A stretch of DNA of 64,000 nucleotides from Acidovorax sp. GW101-3H11 (GCF_001633105.1 NZ_LUKZ01000001.1:339686-403685), one strand, 5' to 3'; shown: positions 29,570-40,608, counted from the first letter of the stretch. Notes: generated by a model not told the origin, from the letters alone. A program made the numbers and translations.

Positions 29570-30191
29570 GCAGGATGACAAAGCGGCGCTCGCGCGCCGC
29601 TTTGTGAGCGAAACGCTCCAGAACCCGCACAACGCGGTCCTTCTGGAGCGTTTGCCGTTTCTGGGCCTGCCCGATGCGTGGCTGGTCGCAGGCTGCCTGT
29701 TCCAGACGGTATGGAACCTGCGCTCCGGCCTGGGGCCCACGGCGCACATCAAGGACTACGACCTGTTCTACTTCGACGGCGACGACTTGTCCGAATCGGC
29801 GGAGCAGCAGGTGCAAGCCCGCGTCTCCACTCTCTTCGCCGACCTGCCCATCACCGTGGAAGCCAAGAACCAGGCGCGCGTGCACCTCTGGTACGAGCGC
29901 TGGTTTGGCTACCCGTATGCGCCACTGCAATCGGCCCGCCACGGGATCGAGCGTTTTCTGGTGCCCTGCACCTGCGTGGGTTTGCAACCTGGCAACACAA
30001 TACAAACCCCACCGTTGCTGTACGCTCCCTACGGCCTCGCGGAGCTGTATGCCGGGCTGATGCGCCCCAACCCGGCCTGCCCCCACCTGCCGCTGTTCCA
30101 GGCCAAGGCAGACAGTTACCGGGAGCGCTGGCCGTGGCTGACCATCCAGCCGATGTTGCCCGCCACCGGCGCACGGCCTGAGAATTTCTAG
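29553..30191 (+). CDS. Nucleotidyltransferase-like family protein
   Basis: A 212-residue protein starting at a TTG within the end of the aminotransferase gene, or at GTG 29604 if the frame starts later. The mid region WLVAGCLFQTVWNLRSG and the HIKDYDLFYFDGDDLS segment fit the bacterial nucleotidyltransferase-fold family (DUF925-type), where KDYDLFYFD holds the acidic metal pair. The GFGYPYAPLQSA and the C-terminal PYGLAELYAGLMRPNP regions are also conserved in the family. Substrate is unknown. A GATAGCT element overlaps its stop codon. Confidence 0.75.
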   Translation: MQRSSEQDDKAALARRFVSETLQNPHNAVLLERLPFLGLPDAWLVAGCLFQTVWNLRSGLGPTAHIKDYDLFYFDGDDLSESAEQQVQARVSTLFADLPITVEAKNQARVHLWYERWFGYPYAPLQSARHGIERFLVPCTCVGLQPGNTIQTPPLLYAPYGLAELYAGLMRPNPACPHLPLFQAKADSYRERWPWLTIQPMLPATGARPENF

Positions 30192-30255
30192 CCTTTTCGG
30201 CCTCTTCCGCCTGATGGATAAGCGCTAACAGCTATCAATATCAGAGCAAAACACC
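30186..30255 (-). repeat. GATAGCT element, copy 6
   Basis: Minus strand: TTTTGCTCTGATATTGATAG, then CTGTTAGCGCTTATCC, CAGGCGGAAGAGGCCG and AAAAGG. It lies just past the stop of the dioxygenase gene (30279) in that gene's orientation, and overlaps the end of the convergent gene at 30191. Confidence 0.65.
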
Positions 30256-30278
30256 CAAAGCGGCATCGATGCAACCTG

Positions 30279-31202
30279 TCACCCCCACAGCACCGACCGC
30301 ATCGAGATCGACGCCGACTGGTAGCCGGTGTTGAAAAAGCGCGGCATCTCGCTGGACTCCACCGCACCGGCGGCGTACAGCAGCGGTAGGTAGTGCTCGT
30401 ACGTGGGGTGTGCCTGCTGGGCCATGGCACCCAGCTTCTGGAAGTCTTGCAGGGCGCCCAGTTGGCCTTTTTTGATCTGCTCCTGCACTACGGTGTCGAA
30501 CTCGGCAGCCCAGTCATACGCCTCGTTGGCCGCCGTGCCCCGGCGGGTGAGGCGCAGGTTGTGCACAATGTTGCCGCTGCCCACAATCAGCACGCCGCGC
30601 TCGCGCAGGGCCTTGAGCTGCTGGCCCAGCGCATAGTGCTCGGCCGGGGCGCGGCTGTAGTCCATGCTCAGCTGCATCACCGGGATGCGCGCCTGGGGGA
30701 ACATGGGCTTGAGCACCGACCAGGTGCCGTGGTCCAGGCCCCACTCACCCTCATCCACCCCCAATGCGGCACCGGTGGCGGGAGATTTCAGCTCCTTGGC
30801 CAGGCTGCGCGCCACGGCCGGGGCGCCCGGCACAGGGTACTGCTGGTCAAACAGCGCCTGGGGGAAGCCGCCAAAGTCGTGGATGGTTTTGGGGTTAGCC
30901 ATGCCGGTGAGCTGCCAGCCGCCGCGTGTGAGCCAATGGGCCGACACACACAGGATAAGCTGCGGCTGCACCGCGCGCGCCATCAGCTCCGCGCCCATGG
31001 CCTGCCAGCTGCGGCGCCAGGCGTTGTCCTCGATGGCGTTCATGGGGCTGCCGTGGCCCACAAACAGCACGGGCATGCGGGGCGAGGGCTTGAGCGCCTG
31101 CAATGCCGATGCCGTGGCGGCGCTGCTCAGGGACGTGGTCATGAAAGCTCCCGGAAAGGCGGCCAGGCCCGTGAGGGCGGCCAAAGAGGTTCTGCGTTGC
31201 AT
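30279..31202 (-). CDS. DODA-type (LigB/YgiD) extradiol dioxygenase, exported form
   Basis: A 307-residue 4,5-DOPA dioxygenase-like protein of the class III extradiol (LigB) superfamily. The metal and active-site blocks are VLFVGHGSPMNAIEDN (His50), ILCVSAHWLTRGG, WGLDHGTWSVL and VIVGSGNIVHNL. Unlike E. coli YgiD it has a 40-residue N-terminal extension starting MQRRTSLAALTGLAAFPGAF, which has a twin-arginine-like RRTSLAAL pattern, so export is possible. It is divergent from the CoA-transferase gene with 115 bp between starts. Confidence 0.85.
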   Translation of the reverse strand: MQRRTSLAALTGLAAFPGAFMTTSLSSAATASALQALKPSPRMPVLFVGHGSPMNAIEDNAWRRSWQAMGAELMARAVQPQLILCVSAHWLTRGGWQLTGMANPKTIHDFGGFPQALFDQQYPVPGAPAVARSLAKELKSPATGAALGVDEGEWGLDHGTWSVLKPMFPQARIPVMQLSMDYSRAPAEHYALGQQLKALRERGVLIVGSGNIVHNLRLTRRGTAANEAYDWAAEFDTVVQEQIKKGQLGALQDFQKLGAMAQQAHPTYEHYLPLLYAAGAVESSEMPRFFNTGYQSASISMRSVLWG

Positions 31203-31317
31203 GGGTCAGGGAGCGTAACAAATTATGTATAACGCAGGGAGTGAGCCCGCGCGCCCAGTGAAGTTCCGGCGCCACACCTTCCGTCCAAAACCACAACACC
31301 GAGACAACCCAGAGCCC

Positions 31318-32208
31318 ATGACCACCGCCCTGCCCCAGCCCCTGCGCAACGCCCGCGTCCTCAGCCTTGCCCTCAACCTGCCCGGCCCCGCCGCCCTGAT
31401 GCGCTGTGCCCGCATGGGCGCCGAGTGCACCAAGCTCGAACCGCCCCCGCCCCCCGGCCACCCCAGCGCCGACCCCATGGGCATCTACAGCCCGGCGGCC
31501 TATGCCACGCTGCACCAGGGCGTGCGCGTGGTGCATGCCCACCTCAAGATACCCGAAGGCCAGGCCGCGCTGCACGCAGAGCTGGCCCGCACCGATGTGC
31601 TCATCACCTCGTTCCGCCCCTCGGCGCTCACCAAGCTGGGCCTTGGCTGGGAGGCCCTGCAAGCGAAGTACCCGCGCCTGTCGCTGGTGCGCATCGTGGG
31701 CGCAGCGGCAGAGCGGGCCGAGGAGCCCGGCCACGACCTCACCTACCTGGCCGATGCGGGCCTGGTGACCGGCACCGAGATGCCCCCCACGCTCTACGCC
31801 GACATGGGCGGCGCCCTGATGGCCAGCGAAGCCGTGCTGCAAGCCCTGCTGGAGCGCGCCCACACCGGCAGCGGCGTGTGCATCGAAGTGGCCCTGGCCG
31901 ACGCCGCCGCCTGGCTCGCCCAGCCGCGCGACTGGGGCCTGACCACGCCCGAGGGCGACGTGGGCGGCCACCACGCGGGCTACCGCATCTACCCCTGCGC
32001 CGACGGCCGCGTGGCCGTGGCCGCGCTGGAACCGCACTTTGCCGCCAGCCTGTGCGCCGCTGCGAGCCTGCCCGCCACGGGCGACCCAGAAGTGCTGCGC
32101 GCCCCGGCCACGCACGCCGCCGTGGCAGCCTTTCTGCACACGCAGACCCGCGCCCAGCTGGACGCGCTCGCCGTGGCGCAAGACATTCCCCTGCACACCC
32201 TCGCCTGA
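31318..32208 (+). CDS. Short CaiB/BaiF (class III) CoA-transferase family protein
   Basis: A 296-residue protein shorter than the usual 380-420 of this family. The start MTTALPQPLRNARVLSLAL, LPGPAALMRCARMGAECTKLEPP (CoA-binding helix region) and GHDLTYLADAGLVTG with the likely catalytic Asp140 are visible. The stretch GHHAGYRIYPCADGRVAVAALEPHF matches the C-terminal part of the family. The segment between the nucleotide-like core and this block is short, so it may be a compact subfamily. A GAGCCC lies before the start. Substrate is unknown. Confidence 0.8.
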   Translation: MTTALPQPLRNARVLSLALNLPGPAALMRCARMGAECTKLEPPPPPGHPSADPMGIYSPAAYATLHQGVRVVHAHLKIPEGQAALHAELARTDVLITSFRPSALTKLGLGWEALQAKYPRLSLVRIVGAAAERAEEPGHDLTYLADAGLVTGTEMPPTLYADMGGALMASEAVLQALLERAHTGSGVCIEVALADAAAWLAQPRDWGLTTPEGDVGGHHAGYRIYPCADGRVAVAALEPHFAASLCAAASLPATGDPEVLRAPATHAAVAAFLHTQTRAQLDALAVAQDIPLHTLA

Positions 32209-32222
32209 TCCCTTTTTTACCG

Positions 32223-32915
32223 ATGCAGAAACAAGGCACCGTCATCCGCTGGGACGCGACGCGCGCGTTCGGCTTTATCCGCAGCCCCGACACATCCGCC
32301 GACGTGTTCTTTCATGTGCGGGACTACCGGGGCAGCGCAGCTCCCCGCGAGGGGCTGGCTGTGGTCTACGAAGAAATCCACGTGGGCGGCAAGGGGCCCC
32401 GGGCCATGGCGGTGCAGCCTGCGGCCCAGGCCGGGGGCGCAACCCGCCCAGCCCCCAGCGCGCCTGCAACGGCGCCGCCGCGCAAGGCGCAGCACGCGCG
32501 CGCCCCTGCACCACCATCCGCCCCGCGCCGCGAGCGCCCGGCAAAAACGCAGCCGGGGGCCAATGCCCCGGCCCTGCCCACCCTGCTCCTGATGCTGGGC
32601 TGGGCCGCACTGCTGGCCTGGGGCGTCTGGGCGGGCAGGCTCCCTCTGTGGTCACTGGGCGCTGCTGCAGCCATCAACCTCCTGACCTTTGTCACCTATG
32701 CCATGGACAAAAGCGCAGCACAAAACGGCCGGTGGCGCACACCAGAAAAACACCTGCACCTGCTCAGCCTGGCAGGGGGCTGGCCGGGTGCGTGGTGCGC
32801 GCAGCAGTGGCTGCGGCACAAGTCGAGCAAGCAGGAGTTCCGCACCATGTACTGGGCCACGGTGGTGCTGCATTGCGCGGTGCTGGGGGCCTGGGTGGGC
32901 GGGTGGCTGCGGTAG
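32223..32915 (+). CDS. Cold-shock-domain plus DUF1294 membrane protein
   Basis: A 230-residue fusion. Residues 1-70 form a cold-shock-like RNA-binding domain (MQKQGTVIRWDATRAFGFIR, DVFFHVRDYRG). A Pro/Ala-rich linker follows (about 70-120). Two membrane helices and the DUF1294 signature are next (TFVTYAMDKSAAQNGRWRTPE then LHLLSLAGGWPGAWCAQ). CSD-DUF1294 fusions are widespread, but the role is unknown. It lies 14 bp after the CoA transferase and is followed by GATAGCT copy 7. Confidence 0.88.
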   Translation: MQKQGTVIRWDATRAFGFIRSPDTSADVFFHVRDYRGSAAPREGLAVVYEEIHVGGKGPRAMAVQPAAQAGGATRPAPSAPATAPPRKAQHARAPAPPSAPRRERPAKTQPGANAPALPTLLLMLGWAALLAWGVWAGRLPLWSLGAAAAINLLTFVTYAMDKSAAQNGRWRTPEKHLHLLSLAGGWPGAWCAQQWLRHKSSKQEFRTMYWATVVLHCAVLGAWVGGWLR

Positions 32916-32920
32916 CGGCT

Positions 32921-32995
32921 CCAAAATGCTTCTATTTTGATAGCGTAAAGTGCATGATGGGCGCGCGGCAACGGCCATTTTTGCTTGTATTTTGA
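32921..32995 (+). repeat. GATAGCT element, copy 7
   Basis: Plus strand: AAATGCTTCTATTTTGATAG, then CGTAAAGTGCATGATG, GGCGCGCGGCAACGGCC and ATTTTTGCTTG. It starts 6 bp after the DUF1294 stop in the same orientation and ends in a T-rich tail. Confidence 0.7.
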
Positions 32996-33285
32996 GCACC
33001 CGTTGCACTATAGAGGCCACAGCACGGGCCCGGCAACCGCCGCCACGTCGGCTGCTGTGCGCCCCGTCTGAACGGACAGCACTGGCGCACCAGCCCCAAA
33101 CGCCCACAGCAGCAGACGGCAACAAGCACACCCCTCCGCTTGCCAAACTTTGCATGCGTCTGCCAATTGATCGCTATATAGTGGTTCGCAGGCATTGCAC
33201 TGCAGCACGATCCACCGATCTGGGGTTCCAGCCACGGCGAAGTCGGTTCACGCACGGTGCAGGCACAGCAAAGCAAAGCAAAGCA
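32996..33285. other. Intergenic stretch without a recognisable gene
   Basis: I see no family-like open frame. It carries a short CAAAG repeat (AGCAAAGCAAAGCAAAGCAG, about 33266-33285) beside the fold-back element. A weak promoter candidate lies at 33150-33180 (TTGCAT, 19 bases, TATATA) in the orientation of the GGDEF-EAL gene. Confidence 0.4.
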
Positions 33286-33460
33286 GCTAGGGATGTCCTG
33301 CATAACCCTCGCGAGTCGGTGGTGGTGCGGATCGGGATGGGCCGCAAGGCGACTTTTTGCAGCCAATAGCTCGGCTATTGGCAAGAAAAGCAACGCAGCG
33401 GACCGCCCGAGACCGCGCTATCACGGACCGCAGGGAGTTATGCAGGACATCCCTAGGGCA
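33286..33460. repeat. 175-bp fold-back (MITE-like) element
   Basis: The two ends are a perfect 20-bp inverted repeat: CTAGGGATGTCCTGCATAAC at the left and its exact complement at the right. The inner arms also pair imperfectly over the whole length, e.g. GGCCGCAAGGCGACTTTTTG against a complementary right arm. The centre is GCCAATAGC TCG GCTATTGGC (33362-33382), almost exactly the midpoint. CTAG at both ends would suit an IS5-like target duplication, but it is inside the inverted repeat so cannot be told from it. It carries no gene. Confidence 0.75.
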
Positions 33461-33512
33461 CGCTGGCCACGGCCAGCGCCCGGCAACGAAGCATGAGGCG
33501 GGGGGCCAATCC

Positions 33513-36035
33513 ATGGATGTGTTGCAGCAGCCAGAGCAGCCAGTCGAGCGAAAACCGGTGCCGTTGACCCTGCGGGTGACATGGCCCTTCATCGTGATGG
33601 TGCTGCTGCTGGCCGCCTGTGCCACGGCCAGCCTGCAGGTTCTGTCCGGCGTGCGCGCCTTTGTGGCGGGCGAAAGTCTGTGGACCAAGGGGCAGAAGGA
33701 CGCCATCTACCACCTCCACCAGTACGCGATCAATGGCTCGCCCCAGGCGTTTGACGGGTTTGTGCGCGCCATGGACATCCCCCTGGGCGACCGGGCGGCG
33801 CGGCTGGCCCTGCAGCCCGGCCAGGTGCAGACCGATGTGGCGCGCGAGGGCTTTTTGCGCGGCGGCAACCACCCGGACGACATCGACAGCCTGATCTGGC
33901 TGCTGCGCTACTTCAACCACCTGGACCTGGTCAAAAAACCCGTGAGCCACTGGCTCATCGGCGACGAATACATCAACGCGCTGCGCGAGCTGTCGCACGA
34001 GATCCACCAGCGCAACACCGACGGCACGGCGGACGCCGCCACCCGGCAGCGGTGGCAGGACACCATCCACGAGATCAACGCCGGCGTGACCCCCGCCGCG
34101 CGCAACTTCAGCGAGGCCCTGGGCGAAAGCTCGCGCCAGATCGTGCTGCTGCTGATGTGGACCAACATGGGCATGGCGGCCGTGCTGATCGTGCTGACCC
34201 TGTGGCACACCCACGGCCTGCTGGAGCAGCGCCGCCGCGCCGAGCAGGCCCTGGAGGCCGAACGCGAGCAGGCCCGCACCACCCTGACCGCCATTGGCGA
34301 CGGTGTGGTGACCACCAACACCCAGGGCCAGGTGCTCTACATGAACCCCGCCGCCGAGGCCCTGCTGGCCCGCCCGGCCATCGAGGCCACCGGCCAGCCG
34401 CTGGCGCAGCTGCTGGTGTTCGATGGCGAGGCGCCGCCCCTGTCTGCCGACACGCTGGTGCAGAACATCCTGCGCAGCAGCAGCGCGGCCTTGGGCAATG
34501 TGCACACCACACTGGTGCGCCCGGACCAGACCGTCGTGCCGGTCAAGCTGGTGGGCTCGCCCATCCGCCACCGCGATGCACTGACCGGCGCCGTGCTGGT
34601 GCTGCACGACGTGACGCGCGAGCAGCACTATGTGGAGCAGCTGTCGTGGCAGGCCAGCCACGATGCGCTCACCGGCCTCGTGAACCGGCGCGAGTTCGAG
34701 CACCGGCTCGAAGCCCTGCTGGCCCAGCCCCGCCCCGTGGGGCGCGAGGGCTCGCTGCTGTATGTGGACATGGACCAGTTCAAGCTCATCAACGACACCT
34801 GCGGCCACCAGGCGGGCGACGAGATGCTGCGCGAGGTCTGCCGCATGCTGCAAAGCCACCTGCGCGAAGGCGACACGCTGGCGCGCCTGGGCGGCGACGA
34901 GTTCGGCATCCTGCTCAAGGACTGCCCGGCCGGGCCTTCGGCCCGCATCGCCGAGCAGCTGCGCCAGGCCGGGCAGGAGCTGCGGCTGACCTGGGGCGGC
35001 CAGCAGCTGCGCACCGGCCTGTCCATCGGCATGGTGCAGCTCATCCCCGCGCTCACTTCCATCCAGGAGGCCATGCGCGTGGCCGACATGGCCTGCTACC
35101 GCGCCAAGGAAGGCGGGCGCAACCGCGTCTTCATCTACCAGACGGAAGACATCGAAATGAGCCGCCGCGAGGGCGAGATGGACTGGGTGCGGCGCCTGCG
35201 CCTGGCGCTGGAGCACAACCAGTTCCAGCTGCACGCCCAGGCCATTGCCCCGCTGCAGCCCAGCGGCGAAACCGGCTTGCACATGGAGGTGCTGCTGCGC
35301 CTGCGCGAGGATGATGGCCAGCTGATTGCGCCCGGCGCCTTCATCCCGGCCGCCGAGCACTACGGCATGATGACCTCCATCGACCGCTGGGTCATCCGCC
35401 ACACGCTGGAGGCTTTGGCCCGGCACCAGCACCAGCCGGGCCTGCCGCCGGTGCACACCTGCGCCATCAACCTCTCGGGCGCCAGCCTGGGGGACGACAG
35501 CCTGCTCAAGCTGATCCGCAGCGCACTGGCCGATTCGGGGGTAGACCCGCACATGCTGTGCTTCGAGATCACGGAAACCAGCGCCATCTCGCACCTGCCC
35601 AATGCCGTGCGGCTGATGAAGGAGCTGCAGCAGCTGGGCTGCCGCTTTGCGCTCGATGACTTTGGCGCGGGCATGTCGTCCTTCAACTACCTCAAGCACC
35701 TGCCGGTGGACTACCTCAAGATCGACGGCAGCTTTGTGAAGGACATGCTGCACGACCCCGCCAACCGGGCCATGGTGGAGATGATCCACCACATCGGCCA
35801 CGTGATGGGCAAGCAGACGATTGCGGAGTTTGTCGAATCCCAGGCCATCGTGGAGACCCTGCGGGAGATTGGCGTGGACTATGCGCAGGGCTATGCGCTG
35901 GCGCGGCCGGTGCCGCTGGAGGACTACCTCGCCCTTGGCAACACCCCCAGGCCAGAGCCTGCGCGGGGTGCCGGTGTGGCACAGGGCCACGCGCCGCCGC
36001 ACAGCACGCCCTTCCCCCAGCAGCGCCCTGCCTGA
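33513..36035 (+). CDS. Membrane PAS-GGDEF-EAL protein (c-di-GMP turnover)
   Basis: An 840-residue signalling protein. TM1 (about 16-38, WPFIVMVLLLAACATASLQVL), an extracytoplasmic domain, TM2 (about 210-232), a PAS domain (about 255-370), then GGDEF with the intact motif at 460-464 (ARLGGDEFGILL). The EAL domain has Glu592-Val-Leu in place of E-A-L, with AINLSGASLGD, CFEITETSAI, DDFGAGMSSFNYL and LKIDGSFVKDM present. The key acidic residues are kept, so phosphodiesterase activity is plausible. The ATG at 33513 follows GAGGCGGGGGG; open sequence further upstream belongs to the fold-back element. Confidence 0.9.
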   Translation: MDVLQQPEQPVERKPVPLTLRVTWPFIVMVLLLAACATASLQVLSGVRAFVAGESLWTKGQKDAIYHLHQYAINGSPQAFDGFVRAMDIPLGDRAARLALQPGQVQTDVAREGFLRGGNHPDDIDSLIWLLRYFNHLDLVKKPVSHWLIGDEYINALRELSHEIHQRNTDGTADAATRQRWQDTIHEINAGVTPAARNFSEALGESSRQIVLLLMWTNMGMAAVLIVLTLWHTHGLLEQRRRAEQALEAEREQARTTLTAIGDGVVTTNTQGQVLYMNPAAEALLARPAIEATGQPLAQLLVFDGEAPPLSADTLVQNILRSSSAALGNVHTTLVRPDQTVVPVKLVGSPIRHRDALTGAVLVLHDVTREQHYVEQLSWQASHDALTGLVNRREFEHRLEALLAQPRPVGREGSLLYVDMDQFKLINDTCGHQAGDEMLREVCRMLQSHLREGDTLARLGGDEFGILLKDCPAGPSARIAEQLRQAGQELRLTWGGQQLRTGLSIGMVQLIPALTSIQEAMRVADMACYRAKEGGRNRVFIYQTEDIEMSRREGEMDWVRRLRLALEHNQFQLHAQAIAPLQPSGETGLHMEVLLRLREDDGQLIAPGAFIPAAEHYGMMTSIDRWVIRHTLEALARHQHQPGLPPVHTCAINLSGASLGDDSLLKLIRSALADSGVDPHMLCFEITETSAISHLPNAVRLMKELQQLGCRFALDDFGAGMSSFNYLKHLPVDYLKIDGSFVKDMLHDPANRAMVEMIHHIGHVMGKQTIAEFVESQAIVETLREIGVDYAQGYALARPVPLEDYLALGNTPRPEPARGAGVAQGHAPPHSTPFPQQRPA

Positions 36036-36080
36036 TGTTTCCTTGAGGGGCCAGGGCGCGTTCCGCGCACCCGGCGGCGG

Positions 36081-38582
<2,502 letters not shown>

Positions 38583-38715
38583 GCAAAGGGGGTCGCGGCC
38601 GCCCCCGGTGCAATGGGGGCCTTCGTGGGGCGCGTCTGTGGTGAGTAACCTGCGATTTTACGTTGGCAAGCGGTTTTTGTCGCCTTCGCAGCACTTGCCC
38701 CTCACTGTTACAGGC

Positions 38716-38773
38716 TTGATGGTCGTCAAGCATATACTTGCCTTTGTCAATTAATTAACTGACAAAGGCATTT
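38716..38773 (+). promoter_or_regulatory. Promoter and large palindromic operator before the MarR-GNAT gene
   Basis: TGCCTTTGTCA and TGACAAAGGCA are perfect 11-bp arms around the AT-rich ATTAATTAAC (38739-38770), ending 3 bp before the start codon. A -10-like TATACT (38733-38738) touches the left arm. A smaller dyad CTTGA/TCAAG lies at 38714-38729. The layout is that of a MarR-type autoregulated promoter. Confidence 0.7.
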
Positions 38774-39742
38774 ATGAGCACCGCCACGCCAGCCCCTTCG
38801 GCCCGGACCTCCACCCCTGTCCCAGCCAGCGCCGTGAAAGCGGTGCGCCGCTTCAACCGCTTCTTCACCCGCCGCATTGGGGTGCTGGACCCGTACCTGG
38901 GCAGCAACCTGTCGCTGACCGATGTGCGCGTGCTCTACGAGCTGGCCCACCGCGAAGCCCCCGTGGCCAGCGAACTGGCGCGGGAGCTGGGGCTGGACGG
39001 CGGTTACATGAGCCGCATCCTGCGCCGCTTCGAGCAGGCCGGGTGGATCAGCCGCAGCACCAGCGCGCAGGACGCCCGGCAAAGCGTGCTGACCCTGACG
39101 GAGGCCGGGCGCGCGGTGTTCGAGCCGCTGCAGCAGCGCTCGCGCGACGAAGCCACCGCCCTGCTCGCCCCCCTGCCCCCCGCGCGCCAGCAGGAGGTGG
39201 TGGACGCCATGGAACGCATCGAAACCCTGCTGGACCCGGCCTCGGGTGCAGGCGCGTCCCCGCGCATGGCCGTGCTGCGCGACCCCGTGCCCGGCGACAT
39301 GGGCTGGGTGGTGCAGCAGCACGGCGAAATTTACTGGCGTGAATACGGCTGGGACAGCCGCTTCGAAGCCCTGGTGGCCGACATTGCCGCGCAGTTTCTG
39401 CGCAAGTTCCAGCCCGAATGGGAGAAAGCCTGGATCGCCGAGCTGGACGGCGAGCGGGTGGGTGCGGTGTTTGTGGTGCGCAAATCCCCCACCACGGCCC
39501 AGCTGCGCATGCTGATCCTGGCCCCCAAGGCGCGCAGACTGGGCCTGGGCGCGCGGCTGACCGACGAATGCCTTGCCTTTGCGCGCGCCAAGGGCTACAA
39601 GAAGATGGTGCTGTGGACCAACAGCTGCCTGGCCGCCGCGCGGGGCATCTATGCCCAGCGCGGCTTCCGCCTGACCAAGTCGGAGCCCTACGACGGCTTT
39701 GGCCAGCAACTGGTGGGCGAAACCTGGGAACTGAAGCTTTAA
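38774..39742 (+). CDS. MarR-GNAT fusion: winged-helix regulator with acetyltransferase domain
   Basis: A 322-residue bifunctional-looking protein. Residues about 20-150 are a MarR winged helix (LSLTDVRVLYELAHR, LARELGLDGGYMSRILRRFE, ARQSVLTLTEAGR). Residues about 165-322 are a GNAT acetyltransferase with the acetyl-CoA loop APKARRLGLGARLTDECLAFA and the terminal YDGFGQQLVGETWELKL. This fused arrangement is common in proteobacteria; substrates are generally unknown. The palindrome right before its start suggests autoregulation. It is followed 40 bp later by a separate GNAT gene. Confidence 0.9.
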   Translation: MSTATPAPSARTSTPVPASAVKAVRRFNRFFTRRIGVLDPYLGSNLSLTDVRVLYELAHREAPVASELARELGLDGGYMSRILRRFEQAGWISRSTSAQDARQSVLTLTEAGRAVFEPLQQRSRDEATALLAPLPPARQQEVVDAMERIETLLDPASGAGASPRMAVLRDPVPGDMGWVVQQHGEIYWREYGWDSRFEALVADIAAQFLRKFQPEWEKAWIAELDGERVGAVFVVRKSPTTAQLRMLILAPKARRLGLGARLTDECLAFARAKGYKKMVLWTNSCLAAARGIYAQRGFRLTKSEPYDGFGQQLVGETWELKL

Positions 39743-39782
39743 CAAACACCTGCTGGCACCGCACACCCACAAGGCAGCCACC

Positions 39783-40331
39783 ATGACCCCCAACCCCCGT
39801 CCCACGATCCGCCAGGTCACGCCCGAGGATGATTTGGTGCGCCTCACGGCACTCATCCACGCCGCCTACGCGCCCCACGCCCGCCTGGGCCTGCGCTACT
39901 GGGGCACCCACCAGTCGGTGGAAGACACGGCCAAGCGCTTTGCGTCAGGCACCGGCCTGGTGATGGTGGACGGAGACGACTACGTGGGCACGGCCACCTT
40001 GCGGCCGCCCCAGCCGGATTCCACCGTGCCGCTGTACCGCGACCCCACGGTCTGGTCGCTGTGCCAGTTCTGCATCAGCCCCCAGGCCAAGGGCCTGGGC
40101 TATGGCAAAGAGCTGCATGCCCATGCCACCGCATTTGCCCGGCAGGCAGGCGCCCGCACCTTGGCGCTGGACACAGCCCAGCCTGCGGCGGCCTTGATTG
40201 CGATGTATGAATCCTGGGGCTACCAGCTGGTGGGCGAATGCGACTGGCGGCCGCTGACCAACTACACCAGCGTGCTCATGGCGCGCAGCCTGGTGGACCT
40301 GCTGATTGACGGCGGCCCGGGCGGCGGCTGA
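39783..40331 (+). CDS. GNAT-family N-acetyltransferase
   Basis: A 182-residue acetyltransferase. The beta-strand and loop WSLCQFCISPQAKGLGYGKEL carry the acetyl-CoA loop (QAKGLGYG), and ALIAMYESWGYQLVGECDW is the C-terminal GNAT block. A Shine-Dalgarno is not strong, but the frame starts 40 bp after the MarR-GNAT gene on the same strand, so co-transcription and a shared function are likely. Substrate is unknown. Confidence 0.85.
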   Translation: MTPNPRPTIRQVTPEDDLVRLTALIHAAYAPHARLGLRYWGTHQSVEDTAKRFASGTGLVMVDGDDYVGTATLRPPQPDSTVPLYRDPTVWSLCQFCISPQAKGLGYGKELHAHATAFARQAGARTLALDTAQPAAALIAMYESWGYQLVGECDWRPLTNYTSVLMARSLVDLLIDGGPGGG

Positions 40332-40363
40332 AGTCCAAGGCAAACAGGGCTCCAGAAATGGCA

Positions 40364-40383
40364 ATGGCCCCAAAAGGGGCCAT
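40364..40383. terminator. Short perfect hairpin between convergent genes
   Basis: ATGGCCCC (40364-40371), loop AAAA, and GGGGCCAT (40376-40383). It lies between the GNAT gene (plus) and the small gene at 40417-40608 (minus) and can act on both, although no long T-run follows. Confidence 0.5.
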
Positions 40384-40416
40384 CGGTGGCAAAGCCGGGA
40401 TCGGGCCCCGCACCGC

Positions 40417-40608
40417 TTACCACTCGCCCACTTCCCGCACGCGCTGGGCCAGGTCGGGCAGGTCGTCTTCTTCCTCCACCGGATCGTTCACCACGGGGGC
40501 CGCCATGGGCTTGTGGGCGGCGGCCGGGGCCGACCGGGACATGAACCGGCCAAACACCTGGCTGGCAAAACGGGGGGACACGGGGGCGGAGAACGGGGTG
40601 GCAAACAT
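40417..40608 (-). CDS. Small protein of unknown function (63 aa)
   Basis: A 63-residue frame MFATPFSAPVSPRFASQVFG onward. It is Ala/Pro-rich with an acidic stretch (NDPVEEEDDLPDLAQRVREV). AAAGGAACTGCC before the ATG is a good Shine-Dalgarno, and the frame is bounded by the hairpin at 40364. I know no family. It has no clear membrane segment or signal peptide. Its position opposite the yigZ gene suggests a shared intergenic promoter region. Confidence 0.55.
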   Translation of the reverse strand: MFATPFSAPVSPRFASQVFGRFMSRSAPAAAHKPMAAPVVNDPVEEEDDLPDLAQRVREVGEW

